Assembly: GCA_008016945.1 (NCBI GenBank)
Contig: SSGN01000098.1
Location: forward strand, 1-20,508
Source of the DNA: Flavobacteriales bacterium
GTDB lineage: Bacteria > Bacteroidota > Bacteroidia > Flavobacteriales > PHOS-HE28
Direction: 5' to 3'
Length of the DNA stretch: 20,508 nucleotides
Every line of letters begins with the position of its first letter. Position 1 is the stretch's first letter. The position numbers and the translations under genes are program-made. Shown in pieces: positions 6,705 through 14,641 of this stretch. Below the pieces are notes generated by a model. The model had not been told where the DNA came from, did no database searches, and saw only the letters and a list, made by a program, of their open reading frames with translations.

Positions 6705-8648
6705 ATGAAGATCAATGTGACCCTCCCGGACGGCTCCGTCCGGAGCTACGACCAAGGCGCTACCGCCATGGACGTGGCCAAGAGCATCAGCGAAGGCCTG
6801 GCCCGCAACGTGCTCTCCGCGAAAGTGAACGGCGAAGTACGCGACGCCAACCGCCCCCTGCCCGGCGACTGCACCCTGGCCCTGCTCACCTGGAACGATC
6901 CCGAGGGCAAGGCCACCTTGTGGCACAGCAGCGCCCACGTGATGGCCGAAGCGGTGGAAGCCCTCTACCCCGGCGCCAAATTCGGTATCGGCCCGGCCAT
7001 CGAGAACGGCTTCTATTACGACATCGATTTCGGCGACCGCAGCGTGGGCGAACACGACTTCGCCGCCATCGAAGCGAAGTTCAAGGAGCTGGCCGCGAAG
7101 AAGATGGCCTTCACCCGTACCGAAGTTCCCAAAGCCGACGCCATCAAGTACTTCAACGAGAAGGGTGATGAGTACAAGTTGGAGCTGATCGATGGGTTGA
7201 ACGACGGCGAGATCACCTTCTACCAGCAAGGGAACTTCACTGACCTGTGCCGGGGACCGCATATCCCGGACACCTCGTTCATCAAGGCCTTCAAGATCCT
7301 GAACGTGGCCGGGGCCTACTGGCGCGGCGACGAGAAGCGCAAGCAGCTCACCCGCCTCTATGGCATCACCTTCCCCAAACAGAAGGAACTGGACGAGTAC
7401 CTGGTGATGCTCGAAGAGGCCAAGAAACGCGATCACCGCAAGCTGGGGCGTGAACTGGAGCTGTTCACCTTCAGCGAGAAGGTGGGCGCGGGCCTGCCGC
7501 TGTGGCTACCCAAAGGCACTGCCCTGCGCGAGCGCCTGGTGAATTTCCTGAAAGTGGCCCAGGAGCGCGATGGTTACGACCAGGTGGTCACTCCGCACAT
7601 CGGCGGCAAGGCCCTGTACGAGACCAGCGGCCACTGGGAGAAGTACGGCAAGGACAGCTTCCAACCGATCAGCACCCCGCAGGAGGGCGAACAGTTCATG
7701 CTGAAACCCATGAACTGCCCCCACCACTGCGAGATCTTCGCCAGCCGACCGCGCAGCTACAAGGACCTGCCCGTGCGTTTCGCCGAGTTCGGTACGGTAT
7801 ACCGGTACGAACAGAGCGGCGAACTACACGGCCTTACCCGGGTGCGCGGCTTCACACAGGACGATGCCCACCTCTTCTGCCGCCCGGACCAGGTGAAGGA
7901 GGAGTTCATGAAGGTGATCGACCTGGTGCTCATGGTGCTCAACGCCCTGAAGTTCGAGAACTACGAAGCCCAGATCTCCCTGCGCGACAAGGAGGACCGC
8001 AGCAAGTACATCGGATCCGACGAGAATTGGACCAAGGCCGAGCAGGCCATCATCGAGGCCGCCGCCGAGAAGGGGCTGAAGACCGTGGTGGAGTACGGTG
8101 AAGCGGCCTTCTATGGACCGAAGCTCGACTTCATGGTGAAGGATGCCCTGGGCCGCCGCTGGCAGCTCGGGACGATCCAGGTGGACTACAACCTGCCCGA
8201 GCGTTTCGAGCTGGAATATGTGGGTAGCGACAACCAGCGCCACCGGCCGGTGATGATCCACCGGGCGCCCTTCGGCAGCTTGGAGCGCTTCATCGCTGTA
8301 CTGATCGAGCATACCGGTGGCCGCTTCCCGCTCTGGCTGGCTCCGGAACAGGCCATCCTGCTCCCGGTGAGCGATAAGTACATGCAGGTCTGCACCGATC
8401 TGCAGCGGGAGCTGGCCGCCTTGGACATCCGAAGCACCGTGGACACACGGAATGAAAAGGTAGGGCGCAAGATCCGCGATGCGGAGCTGACCAAGGTGCC
8501 CTTCATGCTCGTGGTGGGTGAAAAGGAAGCTGCGGACGGTACCCTTTCGGTGCGCGAGCACGGCCAGGGCGACCTGGGAACCCTATCTCCGAAGGCCTTC
8601 GCCGGGCTGGTCCAGGAGCGGATCCAGGCCCAACTTGGAACCGCTTGA
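6705..8648 (+). CDS. thrS: Threonine--tRNA ligase
   Basis: This cytoplasmic class II synthetase attaches threonine to tRNA-Thr. Its 647 residues match the full bacterial form. The domains run in order: TGS domain (about 1-62, [10 protein letters not shown] start), then the editing domain with HSSAH at 74-78 and LCRGPH at 181-186, where H74, H78, C182 and H186 are the expected editing-site residues. The catalytic core follows, with MNCPHH at 336-341 (zinc ligand C338), motif 2 [12 protein letters not shown] at 358-369 and motif 3 around [11 protein letters not shown]. The C-terminal anticodon-binding domain starts near WLAPEQ. I chose the ATG that begins the TGS domain; an in-frame ATG 114 bp upstream lies before the promoter. 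It leads the conserved thrS-infC-rpmI-rplT block. I see no T-box in the leader. Confidence 0.98.
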   Translation: MKINVTLPDGSVRSYDQGATAMDVAKSISEGLARNVLSAKVNGEVRDANRPLPGDCTLALLTWNDPEGKATLWHSSAHVMAEAVEALYPGAKFGIGPAIENGFYYDIDFGDRSVGEHDFAAIEAKFKELAAKKMAFTRTEVPKADAIKYFNEKGDEYKLELIDGLNDGEITFYQQGNFTDLCRGPHIPDTSFIKAFKILNVAGAYWRGDEKRKQLTRLYGITFPKQKELDEYLVMLEEAKKRDHRKLGRELELFTFSEKVGAGLPLWLPKGTALRERLVNFLKVAQERDGYDQVVTPHIGGKALYETSGHWEKYGKDSFQPISTPQEGEQFMLKPMNCPHHCEIFASRPRSYKDLPVRFAEFGTVYRYEQSGELHGLTRVRGFTQDDAHLFCRPDQVKEEFMKVIDLVLMVLNALKFENYEAQISLRDKEDRSKYIGSDENWTKAEQAIIEAAAEKGLKTVVEYGEAAFYGPKLDFMVKDALGRRWQLGTIQVDYNLPERFELEYVGSDNQRHRPVMIHRAPFGSLERFIAVLIEHTGGRFPLWLAPEQAILLPVSDKYMQVCTDLQRELAALDIRSTVDTRNEKVGRKIRDAELTKVPFMLVVGEKEAADGTLSVREHGQGDLGTLSPKAFAGLVQERIQAQLGTA

Positions 8649-8665
8649 AAGCGTTGATGGGCGGG

Positions 8666-8683
8666 CGATCGTTGAACCGATCG
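8666..8683 (+). other. Hairpin in the thrS-infC spacer
   Basis: CGATCG at 8666-8671 and again at 8678-8683 can pair as a 6-bp stem with a TTGAAC loop. It lies in the 105-bp spacer upstream of infC. It might be part of a translational control structure or a weak pause; no known motif is matched. Confidence 0.3.
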
Positions 8684-8753
8684 GAAAACTCCCGATATTC
8701 GCGCCCCATTGACGGGATGATCGTCCCCGAAAGCAGGAACCAATAACCCCTAA

Positions 8754-9353
8754 GTGGCAGGCCCTCCCTTCCGTCCCAGTGGTCCGCGCCCTCCCGGTGG
8801 AGGTGGCGGCCGTCGTCCGTTCCGTGGTCGTGTGATCAAAGAGGATCCACACCGGATCAACAACAAGATCTACGGGGTGAACGAGGTACGCCTCGTGGGC
8901 GATAACGTGGAACAAGGGATCTACCCCTTCAGCCAAGCTCTGCGCATGGCCGAGGATATGGGCCTGGATCTGGTGGAGATCAGTCCGACGGCCGTACCGG
9001 TGGTGTGCCGCATCATCGAGTACAAGAAGTTCCTCTACGACCTCAAGAAGAAGCAGAAGGAGATCAAGGCCAAGGCCGCGACCGTGGAGATGAAGGAGAT
9101 CCGGTTCGGCCCCAATACGGACGAACACGACGTCAACTTCAAGGTGAAGCATGCCCGGAACTTCCTTGAAGAAGGCCATAAGGTGAAGGCATTCGTGTTC
9201 TTCCGGGGGCGTAGCATCGTGTTCAAGGAAAGGGGCGAGATCCTCCTGTTGAAATTCGCGCAGGAGTTGGAGGATGTGGGCGTGGTGGAAAGCATGCCCA
9301 AGTTGGAAGGCAAGCGCATGACCATGTTCTTGGTACCCAAGAAAAAGAAGTGA
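8754..9353 (+). CDS. infC: Translation initiation factor IF-3, GTG start
   Basis: IF-3 binds the 30S subunit, blocks premature joining of 50S and proofreads the start codon. The 199-residue product has a Pro/Gly/Arg-rich extension (2-26) and then the usual N-domain start HRINNKI (33-39), followed by [11 protein letters not shown] (45-55). A Lys-rich linker contains [10 protein letters not shown] (98-107). The C-domain ends in [15 protein letters not shown] (185-199). The start must be at or after 8754 because an in-frame TAA occupies 8751-8753 directly before the GTG, and no ATG occurs until well inside the protein. The non-ATG start recalls the AUU start through which IF-3 autoregulates in E. 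coli; whether this GTG acts likewise is unknown. It is the second gene of the thrS operon. Confidence 0.96.
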   Translation: MAGPPFRPSGPRPPGGGGGRRPFRGRVIKEDPHRINNKIYGVNEVRLVGDNVEQGIYPFSQALRMAEDMGLDLVEISPTAVPVVCRIIEYKKFLYDLKKKQKEIKAKAATVEMKEIRFGPNTDEHDVNFKVKHARNFLEEGHKVKAFVFFRGRSIVFKERGEILLLKFAQELEDVGVVESMPKLEGKRMTMFLVPKKKK

Positions 9354-9397
9354 TCATAGGGCCTTGGCCCACGAGCAACACAACCCAAAGCCATCGA

Positions 9398-9454
9398 CCG
9401 ACGAGGTCGGCACGATGTCCAAACGATAACAACGCGAGTCCGGGTCAGACCGGA
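9398..9454 (+). other. Two small hairpins in the infC-rpmI spacer
   Basis: CCGAC-GAG-GTCGG at 9398-9410 and TCCGG-GTCAGA-CCGGA at 9439-9454 are short perfect stems in the 120-bp spacer upstream of rpmI. They could contribute to ribosomal-protein autoregulation, which is known for L20 in other phyla, but I do not recognise a specific L20 leader. Confidence 0.3.
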
Positions 9455-9473
9455 ACATCAACACGACGAGGCC

Positions 9474-9668
9474 ATGCCCAAGATGAAGACCAAGTCCGGT
9501 GCGAAGAAGCGGTTCAAACTGACCGGCACCGGCGAGATCAAACGCAAGAGCGCGTTCAAGCGACACATCCTCACCAAGAAGGAGACCAAGCGCAAACGCG
9601 ACCTGACCAGGAGCACCTTGGTCCACGCCAGCGATAAGAAAGCGATCCTGGACCTCCTCCAAGGGTAG
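9474..9668 (+). CDS. rpmI: 50S ribosomal protein L35
   Basis: The 64-residue, strongly basic protein begins [20 protein letters not shown], the family signature, and continues with [16 protein letters not shown] (29-44), both typical of bacterial L35. The length is normal. It is a component of the large subunit. It sits between infC and rplT as in most bacteria, with spacers of 120 and 110 bp that are long for an operon and contain small hairpins. Confidence 0.98.
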   Translation: MPKMKTKSGAKKRFKLTGTGEIKRKSAFKRHILTKKETKRKRDLTRSTLVHASDKKAILDLLQG

Positions 9669-9733
9669 CTTGTGATGAACCCAACCGCACCGGGTATATA
9701 GGTAGCGTTAACCAGGACGTGTAGCCCCCAAGA

Positions 9734-9750
9734 GCCCGAGCATATCGGGC
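9734..9750 (+). other. Hairpin in the rpmI-rplT spacer
   Basis: GCCCGA (9734-9739) pairs with TCGGGC (9745-9750) over a GCATA loop, 28 nt before the rplT start. The position would suit translational feedback by L20, but this is only inferred. Confidence 0.3.
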
Positions 9751-9778
9751 CGCTCACGCCCAAAAACCAAAGTGGAAC

Positions 9779-10123
9779 ATGCCACGCAGTAAGAATAAAG
9801 TAGCCAGCCGTGCCAAGCGCAAGAAGGTACTGGATATGGCGAAAGGCAACTTCGGTCGCCGGAAGAACGTGTACACCGTTGCCAAGAACACGGTGGAGAA
9901 AGGCCTGCAGCACGCCTATGTGGGCCGTAAGCTGAAGAAGCGCGAATTCCGCGGCCTTTGGATCCAGCGTATCAATGCCGCCGCCCGCCTCAACGGGATC
10001 AGCTATAGCGTGCTGATGAGCAGCTTGAAGAAGGCCAACATCACCCTTGATCGCAAGGCCCTGGCCGAGATCGCCTATTCCGATGCCGCCGCCTTCACGG
10101 CCATCGTGAACAAGGTGAAGTGA
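9779..10123 (+). CDS. rplT: 50S ribosomal protein L20
   Basis: The 114-residue basic protein opens [20 protein letters not shown] and contains [20 protein letters not shown] (24-43) and [14 protein letters not shown] (57-70), all diagnostic of L20. L20 binds 23S rRNA early in 50S assembly and in several bacteria represses its own operon. The family usually has 115-120 residues, so this is complete. It is the last gene of the thrS operon, and a strong terminator follows 20 nt after the stop. Confidence 0.98.
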   Translation: MPRSKNKVASRAKRKKVLDMAKGNFGRRKNVYTVAKNTVEKGLQHAYVGRKLKKREFRGLWIQRINAAARLNGISYSVLMSSLKKANITLDRKALAEIAYSDAAAFTAIVNKVK

Positions 10124-10142
10124 TCACGGACACCGATCCATG

Positions 10143-10175
10143 GAAGGGAGGCCCAGTGCCTCCCTTCTTCGTTCT
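10143..10175 (+). terminator. Intrinsic terminator of the thrS-infC-rpmI-rplT operon
   Basis: GAAGGGAGGC (10143-10152) and GCCTCCCTTC (10158-10167) form a perfect 10-bp stem with a CCAGT loop, followed by a T-rich tail TTCGTTCT. It is the clearest intrinsic terminator in the window. Confidence 0.85.
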
Positions 10176-10271
10176 GGCCACTCGCTTCCGGAATGATCCG
10201 CTCCCGGCCACCGATCCCCGTACCTGGCCAAGAAGTGTGCCGATCGGCCATCCACCGGCGGTGCTACACGA

Positions 10272-10279
10272 TACCTTTA
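10272..10279 (+). promoter_or_regulatory. Possible -7 element for the endonuclease I gene
   Basis: TACCTTTA matches TAnnTTTG except the last base and ends 4 nt before the ATG at 10284. If real, the transcript would start at or next to the start codon. No -33 element is evident. Confidence 0.25.
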
Positions 10280-10283
10280 CCCC

Positions 10284-11330
10284 ATGCGCCCGTTCCTCCT
10301 CACCATTCTATTCGGCTCTTCCAGCATCCTGTTCGCACAACCCCCCGCAGGGTATTACGACACCGCCGAGGGGCTTACCGGAGAGCCGTTGCGTCAGGCG
10401 CTCCGCGATATCATCGATGGTCATACGGTGCTCACCAATAGCGCTCTGTGGAACGCTTTTGCGCAGATCGACCGCAAACCGAACGGCAAGGTGTGGGACA
10501 TCTATTCCGATGTACCTGGCGGCACGCCTCCCTATCAGTTCGATTTCGGCACCCATCAGTGCAGTGGCACGTTGACCTACGATGGTGAAGGCGACTGCTT
10601 CAACCGGGAGCATACCTTCCCGAGCAGTTGGTTCAATGATGCCGCGCCCCCCAGCACCGACCTGTTCCATATCTACCCCACCGACGCCTGGGTGAACCAG
10701 AAACGGGCCAATTGGCCCTATGGCACCGTGGGCAGTAGCGTCACCTACCAGGCGGACAACGGGGGGAAGTTGGGGCAGTGCACCTATTCGGGTTGTAGCG
10801 GCCTGGCGTTCGAGCCGATCGATACGTATAAAGGGGACCTGGCCCGGGGGTACTTCTACATACTGACCCGCTATATGGATGATGCGCCGAATTGGACCGA
10901 CGCTCCGGTGCTTGACCAGGGCGAGTTCCTTCCCTGGGTGGAGAGCTTGTTGCTGGCCTGGCACCAGGCCGATCCGGTAAGCCAGAAGGAGGTGGATCGC
11001 AACAATGCGATCTACGGCGGTTTGCAGCACAATCGTAACCCATACATCGACCATCCGGAATGGGTGTATCGGATCTGGGGTCCCACCGCTTCGATGGAGG
11101 ATCACCAGGCCGCCACCACCAGGGCCTGGTTGGATGATGACGTGATCCGGTATGACCGCATGGGACGGAGCGGAAAAGCTACGTTGAACGTATACAACGC
11201 CATGGGAACCTTGGTCCGGACAACGACCCTACGCGCTGGAACGGGCACGATCCCATTCGATCTGCCCGCAGGTGCGTACATCATCGTGCTGGACGATGGC
11301 GCGCGTTCGGTGCACCGCGTGGTGCGCTGA
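10284..11330 (+). CDS. Secreted endonuclease I family nuclease with T9SS-like C-terminal domain
   Basis: The 348-residue protein has a signal peptide (residues 1-19, cleavage near FAQ) and an endonuclease I (Dns/EndA-type, PF04231) domain from about 36 to 265. The catalytic segment is NREHTFPSSWF at 107-117, with H110 as likely general base. HNRNPYIDHPEW at 249-260 supplies the second conserved cluster, and KGDLARGYFYILTRY is at 183-197. Such enzymes hydrolyse DNA and often RNA outside the cytoplasm, for nutrient scavenging or biofilm DNA. The last 70 or so residues resemble a type A T9SS sorting domain (TLNVYNAMG, FDLPAGAYIIVL, ending in VHRVVR), but the usual YPNP strand at its start is not recognisable. 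It converges on the flavoprotein gene with 12 bp between the stops. Confidence 0.88.
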   Translation: MRPFLLTILFGSSSILFAQPPAGYYDTAEGLTGEPLRQALRDIIDGHTVLTNSALWNAFAQIDRKPNGKVWDIYSDVPGGTPPYQFDFGTHQCSGTLTYDGEGDCFNREHTFPSSWFNDAAPPSTDLFHIYPTDAWVNQKRANWPYGTVGSSVTYQADNGGKLGQCTYSGCSGLAFEPIDTYKGDLARGYFYILTRYMDDAPNWTDAPVLDQGEFLPWVESLLLAWHQADPVSQKEVDRNNAIYGGLQHNRNPYIDHPEWVYRIWGPTASMEDHQAATTRAWLDDDVIRYDRMGRSGKATLNVYNAMGTLVRTTTLRAGTGTIPFDLPAGAYIIVLDDGARSVHRVVR

Positions 11331-11342
11331 TGAACGGTTTTG

Positions 11343-12548
11343 TCACGCTATCGACCGCCCGGCGATATGGCCCGTGGTCCATGCGGCTTGGAAGTTGAAC
11401 CCACCGGTGATACCGTCGATGTCCAACACCTCGCCGGCGAAGTATAGCCCTGGGCAGCGCCTGCTCTGCATGGTGAGCGGATCCACCTCGTCGAGGGCCA
11501 CGCCTCCCGCCGTTACGAACTCCTCTTTGAAGGTGGTCTTTCCCTTCACCTCGTAACGGTCGTTGGTGAGCAGGTCGATCAGCCGGTTCCGTTCCTTCTT
11601 CCTCACCGCGCCCCAGGGTGTGTCCGGTGCGATCCCGGCTTTGTGCAGCTGGTGATCCCAGAACCGTTTGGGCAAGTGGAACGGGTCGGCGTTGTGGGCC
11701 TGTTTCCGGTCCAGCGCCTCGGCTTCTTCAGCGAACAAGCGGCGTACCTCTTCCTCGCTCCGGCCTTCGAGCCAATTCACCTGTACCACGAACTGGTAGT
11801 CACGCGCATGCAATAGCCTTGCGCCCCATGCGCTCAGCCTGAGGATCGCCGGGCCGCTCAGCCCCCAATGGGTGATCAGGACCGGCCCTGTGCTCTCCAG
11901 GTCCGTGCCGGCGATACGTACCCGTGCGGGCAGGGCCACGCCCATCAGGTCCCGAATGGGGTCGTTGGGGATGTTGAAGGTGAAGAGCGAGGGCACGGGC
12001 TCCACGATCGTGTGGCCCAGCGCTTGCAACCAGGCATAGGATGTCACCTGGGGATGTCCGCCCGTGCTCACGATCACGCGGTCGGCGTGGATGGGGGGGC
12101 CATGGTTCGTTATGGTGAACCCGTTCCCCGTTCGGGTGAGGCCTTGGATGCCCGTACGAAGGCGCACGACAACACCCGCGCGGCGTGCGGCCTCCTGCAG
12201 CGCATGAACAATGGTGGCCGAGTCGTTGGTTGCCGGGAACATGCGTCCATCGCTCTCGGTGCGCAGGGATACACCCTCGGCGGCGAACCAGGCGATGGTG
12301 TCCTCCACCGCGAATCGCTCGAACGCTTTGCGCAAGAATCGCTCGCCTCGCGGGTAGTGCTTGCTCAGTCGGCGCGGGTCACGTTGGTCGTGTGTCACAT
12401 TGCAACGGCCGCCTCCGCTGATCCGGACCTTCGAGAGCACCTTGTCGCTCTTCTCATAGAGCGTGACCTCCGCAGCCGGATGATGACGTGCGGCACTGAT
12501 CGCCGCGAAGAAACCTCCCGCACCTGCCCCGAATACCGCCACCCGCAT
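11343..12548 (-). CDS. BaiN/HI0933-family FAD-dependent oxidoreductase
   Basis: The 401-residue flavoprotein starts with an FAD-binding Rossmann motif, VAVFGAGAGGFFAA (3-16). The family signature RISGGGRCNVTH follows at 42-53, and GLYFAGEVLDIDGITGGFN at about 367-385 contacts FAD near the C-terminus. This matches the HI0933/YhiN group, which includes BaiN of gut Clostridia. The physiological substrate of most members is unknown, so no reaction is assigned. The protein looks cytosolic and full length. Its start lies 22 bp after the stop of the secreted hydrolase gene on the same strand, so the two may share a transcript although no functional link is evident. Confidence 0.92.
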   Translation of the reverse strand: MRVAVFGAGAGGFFAAISAARHHPAAEVTLYEKSDKVLSKVRISGGGRCNVTHDQRDPRRLSKHYPRGERFLRKAFERFAVEDTIAWFAAEGVSLRTESDGRMFPATNDSATIVHALQEAARRAGVVVRLRTGIQGLTRTGNGFTITNHGPPIHADRVIVSTGGHPQVTSYAWLQALGHTIVEPVPSLFTFNIPNDPIRDLMGVALPARVRIAGTDLESTGPVLITHWGLSGPAILRLSAWGARLLHARDYQFVVQVNWLEGRSEEEVRRLFAEEAEALDRKQAHNADPFHLPKRFWDHQLHKAGIAPDTPWGAVRKKERNRLIDLLTNDRYEVKGKTTFKEEFVTAGGVALDEVDPLTMQSRRCPGLYFAGEVLDIDGITGGFNFQAAWTTGHIAGRSIA

Positions 12549-12570
12549 GGAGAATGAACGCTTCAGTGCA

Positions 12571-13791
12571 TCATCGCACGATCGCTACGAGCCGTGGCGA
12601 CCATCCTTCGGCATGCATGATGTACACGCCTTCCGGCAACCCGCCGAGTTCCAGCGCATGGTGGTCGGTGCTGATCCGTGTGCGCAGTACGGTCTGTCCA
12701 GCACTGTTCACCAACCGTACCCAGGCGCCATCGGCACCATCGATCCAAAGGACGTCGTGGGCGGGATTCGGGTAGCACCGGAGCACTTCTCCGTGTTCCA
12801 CTCCGGTAACGGTGGCCACCACATTGCCGCAGGCCACCTCGGCTCCACAGACCAGGTCGGCACAGAAGTCCAGCACGAACGCCATGGAGTTTTCCAGGTC
12901 CGTGGTGAAATAGCCGACATGCCCGGTCCCAGGATAGCTCAGCAGGCAGTTCGACAACCCCAAGGCCGTGGTTCGCGCATGGATGTCATGACTCCCGGAA
13001 GCGATAAGCCCAGTGGGGAAACCGAACACGTTCACCTCCTGGGTGTAATAGGGTACCACGTCATCCCCCACTTCATGGACGCTGCAAACGGGTACGTCGT
13101 CGGGCGCTATCCAGGTGGTATCGCCCAAGGCACCACTGAAGCTGAACACCCCGAGCACGTCGTTGGGAACGCCCGGGGTTCCGCTGTTGCCTTCGATCCC
13201 ACCGAGCGTGGCGTACTGGCTGGCAAGCACCGAGGGCCATTCGCTTTCATCGTCCAAGTAGGCGGCGTGCAGTGCGCTGATCGCGCCTGCCGATACCCCG
13301 CCGATGAGGATCCGCTCCGGGTCGATGGCATAGGGGTTCTCCCCTTGCTCCACCGAGTTCCGGAGGAAGCGAACGCAGGCTTTCATGTCGTGCGCCCCGC
13401 GAAGCACTGCCATGGTGGTGGCCAGTTCGTTGGGAAGGAAGAAACCGATCCTGTAGTCGGGGGCCACGGCCACGAAGCCGCGTTGTGCGAAAGCGCGGCA
13501 AATGGGCGCCACATCGGCACGGGAGCCGCCGACGAAGGATCCTCCGAAGGCCACGAGGACCACCGGGCGAGTGCTCAGTTCGTCGCCCACGGGTTCGTAG
13601 ACATCCATGTACAAGGTCTGTGCACCACCCGTGACCGCCGTGTTATTCCCGAACGGGACGGTCGAGGTCACGCTCACCTCGTTGAACATCTGTGTGCGGT
13701 ACCGGCCATCGCTGCATTCCTGTGCCAGGGTGATGCTGGCCGAAAGGAGCGAAATGGTGGTCAGCGAAAGGCTACGGAGGGTATGTTCCAT
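12571..13791 (-). CDS. Secreted alpha/beta hydrolase (carboxylesterase-like) with T9SS sorting domain
   Basis: The 406-residue protein has a signal peptide (1-23, TLAQ), an alpha/beta hydrolase domain and a T9SS type A tail. The oxyanion region is AFGGSFVGGS (81-90). The nucleophile elbow is GGVSAGA (164-170), with S167. An acidic residue lies in HEVGDDVVPY (239-248) and the catalytic histidine is probably H291 in GTGHVGY. This order fits carboxylesterase/BD-FAE-like enzymes acting on ester substrates outside the cell; the substrate is unknown. The sorting domain runs from about CYPNPAHDVLWIDG (339-352) to the end. Several Cys residues (for example 306-322, between the domains) suit an exported protein. 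I chose the ATG that begins the signal peptide, since an upstream in-frame start would run into the divergent gene. Confidence 0.88.
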   Translation of the reverse strand: MEHTLRSLSLTTISLLSASITLAQECSDGRYRTQMFNEVSVTSTVPFGNNTAVTGGAQTLYMDVYEPVGDELSTRPVVLVAFGGSFVGGSRADVAPICRAFAQRGFVAVAPDYRIGFFLPNELATTMAVLRGAHDMKACVRFLRNSVEQGENPYAIDPERILIGGVSAGAISALHAAYLDDESEWPSVLASQYATLGGIEGNSGTPGVPNDVLGVFSFSGALGDTTWIAPDDVPVCSVHEVGDDVVPYYTQEVNVFGFPTGLIASGSHDIHARTTALGLSNCLLSYPGTGHVGYFTTDLENSMAFVLDFCADLVCGAEVACGNVVATVTGVEHGEVLRCYPNPAHDVLWIDGADGAWVRLVNSAGQTVLRTRISTDHHALELGGLPEGVYIMHAEGWSPRLVAIVR

Positions 13792-13812
13792 GGGTGGTGT
13801 ATTGCGGAGGCT

Positions 13813-13842
13813 CAATATTAACAGCCGTTCGGATCGGCCCAA
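13813..13842 (-). promoter_or_regulatory. Promoter of the secreted hydrolase gene
   Basis: On the minus strand, TTG (13842-13840), a 19-nt spacer and TAATATTG (13820-13813) fit the Bacteroidota -33/-7 arrangement with one mismatch in TAnnTTTG. The -7 element ends 21 nt before the ATG. Confidence 0.5.
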
Positions 13843-13856
13843 GGCTGGGGCCATGG

Positions 13857-13865
13857 TATAATTTG
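13857..13865 (+). promoter_or_regulatory. Promoter element of the beta-barrel gene
   Basis: TATAATTTG is close to TAnnTTTG with one extra base and also contains TATAAT. It lies 38 nt before the ATG at 13904, divergent from the hydrolase promoter 15 nt away. The -33 element is unclear. Confidence 0.45.
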
Positions 13866-13903
13866 GCACGCCGATTGAAAGCCATAGGATACTGATAGTC
13901 CCG

Positions 13904-14533
13904 ATGACCATGAAAAAGACACTGATCACGCTCACCTTGTTGAGCTCGTTGGCGGCCACCGCACAAGTGCAGTTGAACCCACAGGCTGGCCTAACGTTCC
14001 AAAGCCTCACCCAAGCTCCCGACGGTTACAATTACAAGGCACAGTTGGGCTGGCAGGTGGGCCTCGATGCCCGCTTCGGGGATAAGCTGTTCTTTCAACC
14101 GGGTGCCTTCCTGGGCCGAAGTGTCACCGCCATCACCCAGACCGTGTCCACGCCCAACGGCAGCTCTGGCTCCATCCAGTACGAGGACGATCTGGTGAAC
14201 ACCAACCTGAAGTTGCGCACCCTGCTCGGCTATCGTGTCCTCGATACCTACCAGTTCGATATCCGACTGATGGTAGGACCAAGCTTCGATGTGTTGATGA
14301 GCTCCGATCTCCGCGACGACAAGATCAGCTGGGATAAGGGCGACTTCAACAGTGGGCTGTGGAACTTGGAAGCGGGCGTGGGTTTCGACATGGGCCTTTT
14401 CACCCTCTCTCCCATGGCGAGCTTCGGCCTTACCCGTGCCTTCAAGGACAACCCGACGCTCAGCGACGTGAACTCGAAGTACATGAGCTATGGTCTGACC
14501 ATCGGGGTGAATCTGGGCAACGACGATAATTGA
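13904..14533 (+). CDS. PorT-like outer membrane beta-barrel protein
   Basis: The 209-residue protein carries a signal peptide (hydrophobic LITLTLLSSLAATAQ at 7-21), then alternating short strands and turns typical of an 8-stranded barrel of the PorT/OMP_b-brl_2 type. Visible strands include QAGLTFQSL, AQLGWQVGLDARFG and LFFQPGAFLGRS, and the C-terminal MSYGLTIGVNLG. It should sit in the outer membrane; function is unassigned, since most such barrels have no known ligand. Two ATGs are possible, 13904 (MTMKKT) and 13910 (MKKT), and the second gives a more usual signal peptide. A perfect 13-bp hairpin follows the stop. Confidence 0.82.
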   Translation: MTMKKTLITLTLLSSLAATAQVQLNPQAGLTFQSLTQAPDGYNYKAQLGWQVGLDARFGDKLFFQPGAFLGRSVTAITQTVSTPNGSSGSIQYEDDLVNTNLKLRTLLGYRVLDTYQFDIRLMVGPSFDVLMSSDLRDDKISWDKGDFNSGLWNLEAGVGFDMGLFTLSPMASFGLTRAFKDNPTLSDVNSKYMSYGLTIGVNLGNDDN

Positions 14534-14550
14534 TCCTCCTACGGATGGTA

Positions 14551-14581
14551 GCGAAGCCCTTGCCCGGTGCAAGGGCTTCGC
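14551..14581 (+). terminator. Strong hairpin terminator after the beta-barrel gene
   Basis: GCGAAGCCCTTGC (14551-14563) pairs perfectly with GCAAGGGCTTCGC (14569-14581), a 13-bp stem with a CCGGT loop. It has no T run after it (GCGTTCGTGG). It starts 17 nt after the stop. Confidence 0.65.
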
Positions 14582-14641
14582 GCGTTCGTGGCAATACCAG
14601 ACTTGTGAAACCGCTATCTTCCCGACCCTGATCCCTTCTCC

